Assembly (NCBI RefSeq): GCF_013114835.1
Contig: NZ_JAAVLW010000007.1
Coordinates: 1-64,000, forward strand
From: Bradyrhizobium archetypum
GTDB lineage: Bacteria; Pseudomonadota; Alphaproteobacteria; Rhizobiales; Xanthobacteraceae
DNA: 64,000 nt
Reading direction: 5' to 3'
Below, in pieces: positions 14,961-24,825 of this stretch. The notes below the pieces were generated by a model, which saw only the letters and a program-made list of their open reading frames with translations, made no database searches and was not told where the DNA came from. The position numbers were made by a program, and so were the translations under genes. Numbering within the stretch: position 1 is the first letter of the stretch; every line of letters begins with the position of its first letter.

Positions 14961-14989
14961 AAGAAGAGGCCGCCCGATCCGGCGGCCTC
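14961..14989 (-). terminator. terminator of the haloperoxidase-like gene
   Basis: A 9-bp stem (GAGGCCGCC with GGCGGCCTC, 14966-14974/14981-14989), loop of 6, followed on the minus strand by TTCTTGT. Confidence 0.6.
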
Positions 14990-15010
14990 CTCGAAGCTCG
15001 TTCACCCAAA

Positions 15011-16267
15011 TCACCGCTTCTGCTGTGCGTCGGCCACGGCGCCGCGCATCTGCGTCGCCGCCGTCAACTCGCCGATCTTCCTGCCCATCTCCTTGCCGGC
15101 TTCGGTGGAGAAGCGGTAGTGGAAGCCGGCATAGATGCGCGCGTTGGAGACCTCGTCGCTATAGTCCTGCAGCCGCGTCCAGTTGCGGGTGACGCCGGCC
15201 GCCATCGGGCTCGTCAGTGCGATCTCGCCGACCTCATCGCCCACCACATTCTGCAAGACGGTGGCAACGGCGCTGGAGACGATGCAATGCGCGCACGGAT
15301 ATTCCGGGTGCATTGGCGTCGTTCCCAGAGGCTGCCACGCTGCTTCGCGCGGCGTCGCCGGGTTGGAGGTGATGTCGGCATTGCGAATGGCCGTGATCGG
15401 GCGCCAGAGATTGTAGGCATATTTCGCATCGAACACCGCGATGAAGGCGTCGGCAGTGGCGATCGATGTCAACGCATAAAGGCGGGCGCAGTCGACGAGG
15501 TCCATCTTTCTGTTGGTAGCGATCTGGCGGACGATCGCGTTGTAGGTCCGGGGTCCCGTGAAGAACCAGAAGCGGGCAATCGTCGTCTGCTCGGCCGAGC
15601 GCTTGGTGCTGACACTCCTGCCGATCTCGCGGATTTCGTTTAGATCCCGCGTCCAGGTTTCCGACGTCAGCGCGGGAGGCGGCGGGGCGCGAAATTGCGA
15701 CGCGCTAACCAGCGCGAAAGGCCTGACCTTTGCGCTCGTGGACTCGATCGGGATAGTGGTCGGAACGTAGACGCCAGCCGTGGTGGCGGGACGGTAGTCT
15801 TCCGGTGTATTGCTACCGTCATTCTCGCGCATGGCGAGCACCCCGGCGGCGGCCTGCTTGCCGATTTCGATGCCTTTAGCCTTCGCCTGATTCTCGGCGA
15901 TCCCCCCGAGCGAGGCTGCAAGCGCCGTATCGAGGTCGGCCTTCTTGTCGGGATGGAGCGCCAGCAGCACGTCATAGGCCGCAGCGGCAGCCGCCGCTTC
16001 CCGTGAGGCGTCCTTATCAGTGGTGAGGTTGAGCTTGTAAGGCGCATAGCGCCGGTCGATGGCGTTGACCGCTTCGAACATCGCGATGTGCAGCATCGCC
16101 TGCCCGCGGGTATTCGGCGCGTTCAGAAGCTGCTTTTCGATACCGATCGCGTCAGCCTTGGCGTTCCAGTCCATGATGACGTCGCCGCGGGCGGCGGTGG
16201 CAAACAGCGTGGCCGCAAGCACGCTGCCGATCCGAATGGCCTGTGAAAATCCTGATGCTGGCTTCAT
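15011..16267 (-). CDS. vanadium-haloperoxidase/PAP2-superfamily secreted protein
   Basis: 418 residues from the ATG at 16267 (AGGAGAAG upstream). An N-terminal signal peptide is visible (AIRIGSVLAATLFATAARG). The fold follows bacterial vanadium-dependent haloperoxidase relatives: AMLHIAMFEAVNAIDRRYAP, the vanadate-site element LWRPITAIR, the HPEYP motif, and RNWTRLQDYSDEVSNARIYA with GFHYRF. In most relatives the phosphate-binding element reads HPEYPSGH; here it is HPEYPCAHC, so Ser-Gly before the catalytic histidine is replaced by Cys-Ala. Halide oxidation may therefore be altered or lost. It is divergent from a winged-helix/TPR regulator. Confidence 0.8.
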   Translation of the reverse strand: MKPASGFSQAIRIGSVLAATLFATAARGDVIMDWNAKADAIGIEKQLLNAPNTRGQAMLHIAMFEAVNAIDRRYAPYKLNLTTDKDASREAAAAAAAYDVLLALHPDKKADLDTALAASLGGIAENQAKAKGIEIGKQAAAGVLAMRENDGSNTPEDYRPATTAGVYVPTTIPIESTSAKVRPFALVSASQFRAPPPPALTSETWTRDLNEIREIGRSVSTKRSAEQTTIARFWFFTGPRTYNAIVRQIATNRKMDLVDCARLYALTSIATADAFIAVFDAKYAYNLWRPITAIRNADITSNPATPREAAWQPLGTTPMHPEYPCAHCIVSSAVATVLQNVVGDEVGEIALTSPMAAGVTRNWTRLQDYSDEVSNARIYAGFHYRFSTEAGKEMGRKIGELTAATQMRGAVADAQQKR

Positions 16268-16358
16268 GGGAACTTCTCCTGCCTGTCGCCCGCGCAAGTG
16301 GGCTTCCTCGAAAGTCCCACATTCGCAGGCGCGGCAGTCGTGAAGATCGGGTGAAATT

Positions 16359-17993
16359 GTGATGAAATGGCTCAAGACTGCCCGTGAACCCCGACGCGAA
16401 CAGCGCATCGCAGACATGGCCGATATCAAGAGCTATCGTTTTGGTCCGTTCCTGGTCGATCGCCGATCGGCCTGTTTGCGCCGCGAGGGCGTCGCGGTTC
16501 CGCTGCGGCCAAAATCCTTCGACGTGCTGGTCTATCTCGCGCAGCATCCCGGCCGGCTGGTTGCAAAAGCGGAGTTGATCGACAAGGTCTGGCAAAACGT
16601 CAACGTCACATCGAACTCGGTGGTTCAGTGTATTAAGGAGGTCCGGCAGGCGCTGCAGGACGACAGCCAGACGATTATCGAAACCGTCTCCAAGCGCGGC
16701 TATCTGTTTGCGCCATCGGTTGTCGCCATCGACAGCGACGGCGAATATCCGTCGGGCGCAGACCCCATGGCAATGGAGGCGGATGCAAACCGCGCGCTGC
16801 CGTTGCCCGATCGTCCGTCAATTGCGGTGCTGCCGTTCGACAATATGAGCGGCGACCCAGACCAGCAACATTTCGCCGACGGCATCTCCGAAGACCTGAT
16901 CACCGGCCTGTCGCGCGTCCGCTGGCTGTTCGTCATCGCCCGCAACTCCACCTTTGTCTACAAGGGCCGCGCCGTCGATGTCAGGCAAGTCGCTGACAAG
17001 CTCGGTGTCCGCTATGTGCTCGAAGGCAGCGTGCGCCGGGCCGGCCAGCGGCTGCGCGTCAGCGCGCAGCTGATCGATGCGATAACCGGCGGCCATCATT
17101 GGGCCGAGCAATACGACCGCGAGCTCGGCGACATCTTTGCAATCCAGGACGAGATCACCAGCAGCGTTATAGCCTCGATCCAGCCGCGCTTGCTCGCAGC
17201 CGAGGGTGTTCGCGCGTTGTCGCGCTCGCCAGGCGATCTTGGCGCATGGGAGCTCGTGGCGCGGGCGCAAACACATGTCTGGCGGCTGAACCGGTCGGAC
17301 AATGAAGCGGCGATCAAGGCGCTCAATCGCGCCGTCGAGGCGTATCCGGATTACGCGCCGGCCCGGAGCCTGCTCGGCTTCTGCCTGGTGTTCTCGGTGC
17401 ATAATGGCTGGCGCGATCGCGAGCAGGGCCTGCAGGCCGCCCGTTCGCATATCATTCGGGCCATCGCGCTCGACGATTGCGATCCATGGGCGCAGATCGC
17501 CCTCGGCTACTGGTCAATGATGGAGTGGCGTACCGAGGAATCGATCGCCGCGTTTCGGCGCGCCGTCAGCCTCAATCCAAGCTCGGCTACCGCGCATTGC
17601 TACCTCAGCCACGGGCTCGCTTTCTCGGGACAGTGTTGTGAAGCGATCGCGCACGGCAAGGAAGCCATCCGGCTGAGCCCGTTGGACCCGGATACAGCCA
17701 TGTTTCTCGGCGGCATCACCGTGGCGAACTATCTCGCCGGCCGGTATGCGGAGGCCTTCGAGACGTCGGAGCAATTATTGCGGCTGCGGCCGGGCTTTCA
17801 CGGCGCCCAGCGGCTTCGCTGTGCGAGCCTGGCTCAGATGGGAAGAGTGGAGGAGGCCAGACAATCTCTTGCTGTCGTGCGCCTCGAGCAGCCCCAGCTC
17901 TCGATCGATTGGATCAAATCAAGCGTGCCTTATCAGACGCCGGAACTGATGGAGCGGTTCCTGACCGGAATGCGCAAGGCCGGGCTAACCTGA
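16359..17993 (+). CDS. winged-helix regulator with TolB-like and TPR domains (CadC-like architecture)
   Basis: 544 residues; the start is uncertain because the ATG at 16359 and the one at 16416 both lack a strong ribosome binding site. Residues about 25-118 form an OmpR-type winged helix (FLVDRRSACLRREGVAVPLR, then ETVSKRGYLFAP). Residues about 155-285 resemble the N-terminal TolB/adenylate-cyclase-associated domain (SIAVLPFDNMSGDPDQQHFA, VRYVLEGSVRRAGQRLRVSA). The rest is a series of tetratricopeptide units (AIKALNRAVEAYPDYAPARS, ESIAAFRRAVSLNPSSATAH). No membrane helix is seen, so it should be a cytoplasmic transcription regulator. It probably controls the divergent haloperoxidase-like gene 91 bases away. 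Confidence 0.85.
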   Translation: MMKWLKTAREPRREQRIADMADIKSYRFGPFLVDRRSACLRREGVAVPLRPKSFDVLVYLAQHPGRLVAKAELIDKVWQNVNVTSNSVVQCIKEVRQALQDDSQTIIETVSKRGYLFAPSVVAIDSDGEYPSGADPMAMEADANRALPLPDRPSIAVLPFDNMSGDPDQQHFADGISEDLITGLSRVRWLFVIARNSTFVYKGRAVDVRQVADKLGVRYVLEGSVRRAGQRLRVSAQLIDAITGGHHWAEQYDRELGDIFAIQDEITSSVIASIQPRLLAAEGVRALSRSPGDLGAWELVARAQTHVWRLNRSDNEAAIKALNRAVEAYPDYAPARSLLGFCLVFSVHNGWRDREQGLQAARSHIIRAIALDDCDPWAQIALGYWSMMEWRTEESIAAFRRAVSLNPSSATAHCYLSHGLAFSGQCCEAIAHGKEAIRLSPLDPDTAMFLGGITVANYLAGRYAEAFETSEQLLRLRPGFHGAQRLRCASLAQMGRVEEARQSLAVVRLEQPQLSIDWIKSSVPYQTPELMERFLTGMRKAGLT

Positions 17994-18079
17994 GAAGGGA
18001 GTGGCAAATCACTTCTGATTTTCAGAAATCGTGTCAAGCCCGTGAATTAAAAAGAATCTGCTTTCGTTCTCACCCAAAT

Positions 18080-18500
18080 CAGTCGCATAACTCCGCCCGT
18101 CTCACGGCAGATGAGGGGCGTTGGCCACGTCACGAACGCGCGGTGAGATGCGATGGACACAAGAACCATGACCGACGTGCGTGGCGATTGTGTACGGTGA
18201 AGTCGTGTGGTTCGGGCGCCGCGGTGCTGGCGTTAAGTTGGCGGGAAGTAATCCGCCGACGACGGAGGCAAAAGAGCCGTTCTCCGGGAAGAGCACGAAG
18301 TAAGCCGTAAAGCCATTGCGCAGGGAAGGCCGGAGTGTTTGGAGCTGTACCTGTATGCTCGTGTGCGTTTTTTTATGCGCAAGCAGCACACGAGACCGCG
18401 GGTGCAGCCAGCACCCGGTCTTCCCTGCGCCCTCTGAATGAGAGGGCGGGAAGTTGAGAGCAAACCTCGGACAGTTCATGTCGCGAGATCGCGACGTCAT
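18080..18500 (-). repeat. Bradyrhizobium-type interspersed repeat (ORF-like)
   Basis: The minus strand carries an open frame of 132 codons whose text (FPPSHSEGAGKTGCWLHPRS, then THTSIQVQLQTL) I recognise as a translation seen many times in Bradyrhizobium genomes. It arises from a dispersed non-coding repeat, not a protein family. No ribosome binding site supports a gene. Hairpins frame the unit. Together with the palindromic repeat after it, it fills the gap between the TPR regulator and the tetR gene. Confidence 0.5.
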
Positions 18501-18508
18501 ATTCGGTC

Positions 18509-18626
18509 GTCATCGTCCGCCTTGTGCGCAATTGCGCACTGGGGCGGACGATCCAGTATTCCAGAGACGTCAATGATTGAGCCGACAAGCCGCGGCGTAC
18601 TGGATCCCCGCTTTCGCGGGGATGAC
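18509..18626. repeat. three-armed palindromic repeat, family A, intact copy
   Basis: Outer arms GTCATC/GATGAC (18509-18514/18621-18626) enclose three hairpins. Arm 1 is CGTCCGCC/GGCGGACG with the inner perfect palindrome GTGCGCAATTGCGCAC (18524-18539). Arm 2 is GATCCAGTA/TACTGGATC (18550-18558/18598-18606). Arm 3 is CCCCGC/GCGGGG (18606-18611/18616-18621). A degenerate second copy lies at 25631-25729. Confidence 0.8.
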
Positions 18627-18692
18627 AGTCGAGGGTTGCGTAGCTATGACCACGTTATTTGCGAGTGCAAGCGATATCCTGACCAGTGCCGC

Positions 18693-19385
18693 TCACAAAT
18701 CCTGCCGCGTCAGCCGCCCTTGCGGCATCGCCGATCGAGCGGGGGCCTTCTTCGCAGGCGTCTCGCCAGCCGTCAGCGCCATCACCGAAACCGCCACCAC
18801 ACGGTCGACGATTGCGTCCACATCGTTGAGGTCGCATTGGCCTTCCGACAGTTTCGTCAGCCGCTCCCGTTCCCGGATGGTGTGATGCGCCATCGCAAGC
18901 GCAAAATGCAGGCCCCAGTACAGATCGGCATCATCGCGGCCGGGCATCGCGCGGCGCATCGCGGCGATGAATTTGCGCAAATGATCGACCTCGCGGTTCT
19001 TGATGCGGCGGATCGGCGGCACCGATTCAATGGACGCGCGGATCATGAAGCGTGCCGCCGTCGAGCCCTCGCGGTCGGGACCGAGGCAACCGCGCAAAGT
19101 GGGGCCCACCAGCGCATGCAAGATTGCGTCGATCGGGGCGCGACCGCCGCCTTTTTCTTCCGCCGCCTTCAACTCGTTGAGCCGTTCGCGGTTGGTGGCA
19201 AGACTGCGGGTGACGAACAGTTCCGCGATCAGTTCGTCCTTGGAGCCGAAATGATAATTCACCGCGGCGAGATTGACGTTCGCCTCGGCGACGATGTCGC
19301 GCAGCGTGACGTCGCCGAAGCCGCGATCGGCATAAAGCTTTTCCGCGGCGGCAAGGATGGCAGACCGGGTCCGATCGCTGGACAT
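18693..19385 (-). CDS. TetR-family transcription regulator
   Basis: 230 residues from the ATG at 19385 (AAGGGGAG upstream). The helix-turn-helix is typical: RSAILAAAEKLYADRGFGDV, TLRDIVAEANVNLAAVNYHF, GSKDELIAELF. The ligand domain carries the broad TetR_C fold found in regulators of fatty-acid and acyl-CoA metabolism. It is divergent from the acyl-CoA dehydrogenase gene, with a 31-bp inverted-repeat operator between them, so it very likely represses that gene and its own until an acyl-CoA or similar ligand binds. Confidence 0.9.
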   Translation of the reverse strand: MSSDRTRSAILAAAEKLYADRGFGDVTLRDIVAEANVNLAAVNYHFGSKDELIAELFVTRSLATNRERLNELKAAEEKGGGRAPIDAILHALVGPTLRGCLGPDREGSTAARFMIRASIESVPPIRRIKNREVDHLRKFIAAMRRAMPGRDDADLYWGLHFALAMAHHTIRERERLTKLSEGQCDLNDVDAIVDRVVAVSVMALTAGETPAKKAPARSAMPQGRLTRQDL

Positions 19386-19412
19386 ACCTGGCTCCCCTTC
19401 GGGGGCTTGCAA

Positions 19413-19443
19413 TTCAAACAGTCGTATGAAACTATCGTTTGAA
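19413..19443. promoter_or_regulatory. TetR operator between tetR and acyl-CoA dehydrogenase
   Basis: Inverted half-sites TTCAAAC (19413-19419) and GTTTGAA (19437-19443) are separated by 17 bases, starting 27 bases upstream of the tetR start. The left edge AATTCAAACA recurs at about 23940. Confidence 0.6.
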
Positions 19444-19598
19444 GGGCCGGAATGTCAATTCCATTTTGCGAACGGATTGCATCTCCGTCCGGTTCCGGAC
19501 TGTCAGGCCAGCGAACCGCAAAATGCTTGCGGGCCGTCGGCGGTGAGCGGACAGTGCGGTCCAATGATCTGAAGAAGCCCAGAGCCGAGGAGCGTCCC

Positions 19599-20834
<1,236 letters not shown>

Positions 20835-20869
20835 AAATGGGGGAGAGTGCGCGTGGCGCTCTCCACACC

Positions 20870-20949
20870 GTCATTCCGGGATGGTCCGAAGGACCAGACC
20901 CGGAATCTCGAGATTCCGGGTTCGATGCTTCGCATCGCCCCGGAATGAC
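20870..20949. repeat. three-armed palindromic repeat, family B
   Basis: A perfect 11-bp outer stem (GTCATTCCGGG with CCCGGAATGAC, 20870-20880/20939-20949) closes on three arms: TGGTCC/GGACCA (20882-20887/20891-20896), a perfect 22-base palindrome at 20899-20920 centred on CTCGAG, and CGATGC/GCATCG (20923-20928/20932-20937). It fills nearly the whole gap between two co-oriented genes. Confidence 0.85.
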
Positions 20950-20976
20950 GGACAATAAAGTTGAGGGAGCGTCATC

Positions 20977-22035
20977 GTGGCGGACGGCGTCAGGAAAGAC
21001 GAAGAGTTCTCAGGGACAAAGGAAGTCGAGGAGCGCCATCGCATCAACGAGGCGAGCCTCGATGCCTGGATGCGCGAGCATGTCGAGGGCTACCAGGGGC
21101 CACTAAAGGTCCTGCAGTTCAAGGGCGGCCAGTCCAATCCGACCTACAAGCTCGAGACACCGGCCTGCTCCTACGTGATGCGCCGCAAGCCGTTCGGCAA
21201 ATTGCTGCCGTCGGCGCATGCGGTCGACCGCGAGTTCCGCGTCATTGCAGCGCTCGGCAAGCAGGGTTTTCCGGTCGCAAAGGCTTACGCACTGTGCACC
21301 GACGACGCCGTGATCGGCGCGGCCTTCTACATCATGTCGATGGAAGAGGGGCGGGTGTTCTGGGATCCGACGCTGCCGAGCCAGACGCCGGATAACAGGC
21401 GAAAAATCTTCACCAGCAAGATCGAGACGCTGGCGAAACTCCACATCTTCAATCCGGAAGCGATCGGGCTCGGCGATTTCGGCAAGCCCGGCAATTATTT
21501 CGCGCGCCAAATCGATCGCTGGACCAAGCAGTACCGCGCCTCCGAGACGCAGCACATTCCGGAATTCGAGAAAGTGGCCGAATGGCTGCCGCGCACGGTG
21601 CCGGAGCAGAAGCGCGTCTCGATCGTGCACGGCGACTACCGCCTCGACAACATGATTTTCCATGCGACGGAACCGCGGGTGCAGGCAGTGCTGGATTGGG
21701 AGCTGTCGACGCTCGGCGATCCCATGGCCGACTTCACCTATCTGTTGATGCAGTGGACCATGCCGGGGCTGGAAAAGGCCGATCTCAAGGCGCTGAACAT
21801 TCCGAGCCTGGAGGAGGCGGCGCAGATCTATTGCGACGTGACCGGCATGGAAGTGCCCGATCTCAACTGGTACTTCGCCTACAACATGTTCCGTCTCGCC
21901 GGCATCACGCAGGGTATTGCGGGACGGATCCGCGACGGCACCGCCGCGAATGCCAAGGCGCTGGAATCGGCGGCGCGCACGGTGCCGCTGTCGAAGTCTT
22001 CCTGGGAATATGCCCAGAAGGCCGGCGCGACCTAA
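20977..22035 (+). CDS. APH-fold phosphotransferase (ACAD10/11-type kinase)
   Basis: 352 residues from a GTG at 20977 (GAGGGAG upstream). The aminoglycoside-phosphotransferase fold is clear: FKGGQSNPTYKLETPACSYV, MRRKPFGKLLPSAHAVDREF, the catalytic loop VHGDYRLDNMIFH, and the metal-binding VLDWELSTLGDPMADF. In this genomic pairing with an acyl-CoA dehydrogenase, related enzymes phosphorylate 4-hydroxyacyl-CoA so that the hydroxyl group can be removed, feeding beta-oxidation. That substrate is inferred from the neighbour, not from the sequence. Confidence 0.9.
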   Translation: MADGVRKDEEFSGTKEVEERHRINEASLDAWMREHVEGYQGPLKVLQFKGGQSNPTYKLETPACSYVMRRKPFGKLLPSAHAVDREFRVIAALGKQGFPVAKAYALCTDDAVIGAAFYIMSMEEGRVFWDPTLPSQTPDNRRKIFTSKIETLAKLHIFNPEAIGLGDFGKPGNYFARQIDRWTKQYRASETQHIPEFEKVAEWLPRTVPEQKRVSIVHGDYRLDNMIFHATEPRVQAVLDWELSTLGDPMADFTYLLMQWTMPGLEKADLKALNIPSLEEAAQIYCDVTGMEVPDLNWYFAYNMFRLAGITQGIAGRIRDGTAANAKALESAARTVPLSKSSWEYAQKAGAT

Positions 22036-22063
22036 TCCTACTGCGTCATAGCTGCTCAAAAAA

Positions 22064-22168
22064 CCCTCATCCTGAGGAGCCCGCGAGAAGCGGGCGTCTC
22101 GAAGGATGTAGGCCACAGATGGGGCCTCATGGTTCGAGACGCGCGTTCCGCGCTCCTCACCATGAGGG
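22064..22168. repeat. three-armed palindromic repeat, family C
   Basis: Outer arms 22064-22080 and 22152-22168 (CCCTCATNNTGAGGAGC type, 15 of 17 pairs) enclose three hairpins: CCCGC/GCGGG; CGTCTCGAA/TTCGAGACG with inner AGGCC/GGCCT; and GCGCG/CGCGC. Its last bases, ATGAGGGA, lie 8 bases before the next start codon and serve as that gene's Shine-Dalgarno. Confidence 0.85.
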
Positions 22169-22175
22169 AATCCAG

Positions 22176-23087
22176 TTGGCACTTTCCCCGAATATTCGCG
22201 GCAGCCTGCTCATGGCGGTGTCGATGGCAGCGTTCACCATGAACGACTCCATCACCAAGGCGGTGTCGTCCGAGATGAACTTCGGCCAGGTGATCCTGGT
22301 GCGCGGGCTGTTCGCGATCGTGCTGGTCGCCGCGTTCGCGTGGCATCAGGGCGCGCTGCGACCGCTGCAGACGCTGATGGTCAGGCCGGTGGCGCTGCGC
22401 GTGGTCGGCGAGATCGGCGGCACGATCTCGTTCATGGCGGCGCTGGTGCATCTGCCGCTCGCCAATACCTCGGCGATCTTCCAGGCCTTGCCGCTCGCAA
22501 TCACGCTCGGCGCCGCCGTGATATTTCGCGAGCCGGTCGGCTGGCGGCGCTGGTCGGCGATCGTGGCCGGCTTCATCGGCGTGCTCATCATCGTCCGGCC
22601 AGGGCTGGCGGGCTTCAGCGAGTACTCGCTGTTCGCGCTGCTGTCGGTCGCGTTCTGCGCGCTGCGCGATCTCGCGACCCGGAAGATCCCGGCGAAGATT
22701 CCGTCGCTGTTCATCACCCTGCTGACTACGGTAACAGTGACGGGCGCCGGCGGCGCCATCCTCGTTCCGCTCGGCGGCTGGACGCCGCCTTCCGCCAGCG
22801 CACTTGGCCTGCAGGCGCTCGCGGCGGTGCTGCTGCTGATCGGCTATCAATGCATCATCTCGGCGCTGCGCTCGGGCGACATCTCGGCGGTGGCGCCGTT
22901 CCGCTACTCCGCGCTGCTCTGGGCGATGCTGCTCGGCTATCTCGTGTTCGGCGATGTACCCGACGCGATGATGGTGCTGGGCGCTTCGATCATCGTGCTG
23001 TCAGGCCTCTATGCCTTCTATCGCGAGCGCGTCCGCCACCGCGCGCTGGCGGCGGAGTCATCCGGCCTGCCGCCGGACGGGCTGTAG
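22176..23087 (+). CDS. DMT/EamA-family membrane transporter
   Basis: 303 residues if translation begins at the TTG at 22176, which is preceded at good distance by GAGGGA and gives the family-like opening MALSPNIRGSLLMAVSMAAF; an ATG at 22212 is the alternative. About ten membrane helices are arranged as two EamA repeats. The first repeat carries MNDSITKAVSSEMNFGQVIL and ends near EPVGWRRWSAIVAGFIGVLI; the second ends near ASIIVLSGLYAFYRERVRHR. Members export or import small metabolites; the substrate is unknown. Confidence 0.88.
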   Translation: MALSPNIRGSLLMAVSMAAFTMNDSITKAVSSEMNFGQVILVRGLFAIVLVAAFAWHQGALRPLQTLMVRPVALRVVGEIGGTISFMAALVHLPLANTSAIFQALPLAITLGAAVIFREPVGWRRWSAIVAGFIGVLIIVRPGLAGFSEYSLFALLSVAFCALRDLATRKIPAKIPSLFITLLTTVTVTGAGGAILVPLGGWTPPSASALGLQALAAVLLLIGYQCIISALRSGDISAVAPFRYSALLWAMLLGYLVFGDVPDAMMVLGASIIVLSGLYAFYRERVRHRALAAESSGLPPDGL

Positions 23088-23104
23088 TCATGATGCAGCG
23101 AGCA

Positions 23105-23890
23105 TCAAATCGGCTTGCCGGTATACGGCATCGACGCGGTGAGGCCGCCATCGACCGGAATCGCCTGGCCGTTGACGTAGGAAGCCTCGTCGCTGGCGAG
23201 GAACAGGCCCATCGCGGCGAGCTCGTGCGGCTGGCCGGCGCGCTTCAGCGGATTGAGCTGGCCGATCTTTTCTTGGGTGCCGCGTTCCTTGGCGCGGTCG
23301 AACACCGGCTTGGTCATGCCGGTCTCGATCAGGCCCGGGCAGATCGCATTGATGCGCACGCCGGTGCCGGACAGCGAGTAGGCGGTGGTCTGCACCAGGC
23401 TGATGACGCCGGCCTTGCTGGCGCCGTAAGGGTGTCCGCTGGCGCCGGCCTTCAAGCCTGCAACGGAGGCGGTGCAGACGATCGAGCCGGACTGCTGCTT
23501 GATCATGTGCGGCATCGAATGCTTGATCGCCAGAAACGGCCCGATCAGATTGACGCGCAGCACCTCCTGCCAGTGCTCGACGGTCTGCTCGGCCAGCGGC
23601 ACCAGCCCGCCGCTGACGCCGGCATTGGCCCAGATCGCATCGAGCCTGCCATATTTCGCGACCGCCTTGTCGATGAACGCTTTAACGTCCGCTTCCAAAC
23701 CGGCATCGGCCATCACAGGCTCGATGGTGCCGCCGGCCTCGCTGACGAGCTTGGCGGTCTCCTTCACACCGTCGGTCTTGTCGACGATGATGAGCTTCGC
23801 GCCCTCCTTCGAGAACAGCACCGATGCTGCGCGTCCGATACCGCTTCCGGCACCTGTGATGACGACGGATTTGCCTTCGAGGCGGCCCAT
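23105..23890 (-). CDS. short-chain dehydrogenase/reductase
   Basis: 261 residues, classical SDR. The NAD(P) motif TGAGSGIG is at residues 12-19, NAG at about 89-91, the catalytic Ser in CTASVAG, and YGASK near residue 155. D38 after the second strand (LIIVDKTDG) favours NAD(H). It oxidises or reduces a hydroxyl/keto group, probably a 3-hydroxyacyl-type intermediate of the neighbouring pathway. GGAGAGAC precedes the ATG. It is divergent from the histidine phosphatase gene, and the shared 139-base gap holds two TTCAAAC half-sites like those of the tetR operator. Confidence 0.92.
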   Translation of the reverse strand: MGRLEGKSVVITGAGSGIGRAASVLFSKEGAKLIIVDKTDGVKETAKLVSEAGGTIEPVMADAGLEADVKAFIDKAVAKYGRLDAIWANAGVSGGLVPLAEQTVEHWQEVLRVNLIGPFLAIKHSMPHMIKQQSGSIVCTASVAGLKAGASGHPYGASKAGVISLVQTTAYSLSGTGVRINAICPGLIETGMTKPVFDRAKERGTQEKIGQLNPLKRAGQPHELAAMGLFLASDEASYVNGQAIPVDGGLTASMPYTGKPI

Positions 23891-24029
23891 GAGTCTCTCC
23901 CTGATACGATTGCCGCACCGGCGTCTGCCGCCTCGCGGAATTCAAACAAGATTTCAAACGCTGGAGTCACTTGAGACGATGCGTGCTCTGACGTACAGCG
24001 ACAACGAACAGTATTGAAGGGCTTTGGCG

Positions 24030-24740
24030 ATGTCCAATGCAAGCAAGCCGCAGATGATTACGACGCGATGGTGGTGGATTCGCCACGCGCCGGTACGCGA
24101 AGATAATGGCTGCATTTACGGGCAGAAGGATCTCGGCTGCGACTGCAGCGATCGCGTCGTGTTCGAGGCGGTCGGAAAAATCCTGCCGCGCAACGCAGTC
24201 TGGTATGCAAGCAATCTAAAGCGTACGCATCAGACCGCGGATGCGATCTGGGCCGCCGGCTTTCCGAAGCCCGCGGAGATGCCGCATGTGAATGCGTTTG
24301 CCGAGCAGCATCTCGGTGAATGGCAGGGGCTCAATCGCGCGGTGTTCCTCGCCAGCCGTCCGCTCGGCAGTCACTGGTTTGCGGAAATCGACGAGGTGCC
24401 GCCCGGCGGCGAGAGCTTCATGGACCTCTACAATCGCGTCAGTGGTGCGATCGAACGCATCAATGCCGAACAGGCGGGCAGGGACGTGATCGTCGTCGCC
24501 CATGGCGGCACGATCAGGGCCGCCATCGGTCATGCACTCGGCGGTCATCCCGATAAGGGGATGGCCTTCGATATCGACAATTGTTCGGTGACGCGGCTCG
24601 ATCACCTCTCCAGCGCCAGTCACAGTCGCTGGCGGCTGCCGATGGTCAACCAGCAGCCATGGATCGCCGATGCCTCGCACAACGCGATGCATCAGCCGGC
24701 CGGGCCCGAGGTGGAGCCGCCGTCGACGAAACTCGGCTGA
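24030..24740 (+). CDS. histidine phosphatase (phosphoglycerate-mutase fold)
   Basis: 236 residues from the ATG at 24030 (AAGG upstream; an in-frame TTG lies two codons earlier). The catalytic RH motif reads WWWIRHAPV (about residues 15-23) instead of the usual LxRHG, and the second catalytic histidine is in VVAHGGTIRAA. Glu in EQHLGEWQG acts as the acid. It removes phosphate from a small molecule; the substrate is not known. The gene is 85 bases upstream of a second SDR gene and likely cotranscribed with it. Confidence 0.85.
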   Translation: MSNASKPQMITTRWWWIRHAPVREDNGCIYGQKDLGCDCSDRVVFEAVGKILPRNAVWYASNLKRTHQTADAIWAAGFPKPAEMPHVNAFAEQHLGEWQGLNRAVFLASRPLGSHWFAEIDEVPPGGESFMDLYNRVSGAIERINAEQAGRDVIVVAHGGTIRAAIGHALGGHPDKGMAFDIDNCSVTRLDHLSSASHSRWRLPMVNQQPWIADASHNAMHQPAGPEVEPPSTKLG

Positions 24741-24825
24741 GGATGAAGTTGTCGAAGATCGCAAAGGCTGCTTAGTTCCAATTCAAGAACCGGCATCGCG
24801 CTGGATCAAGATCGGGGAGAGAGAC

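Noticed and set aside
18102..18500. 132-codon minus-strand frame as a protein gene
   Set aside because: The text is a repeat translation seen in many unrelated Bradyrhizobium loci and has no start signal; reported as a repeat instead.
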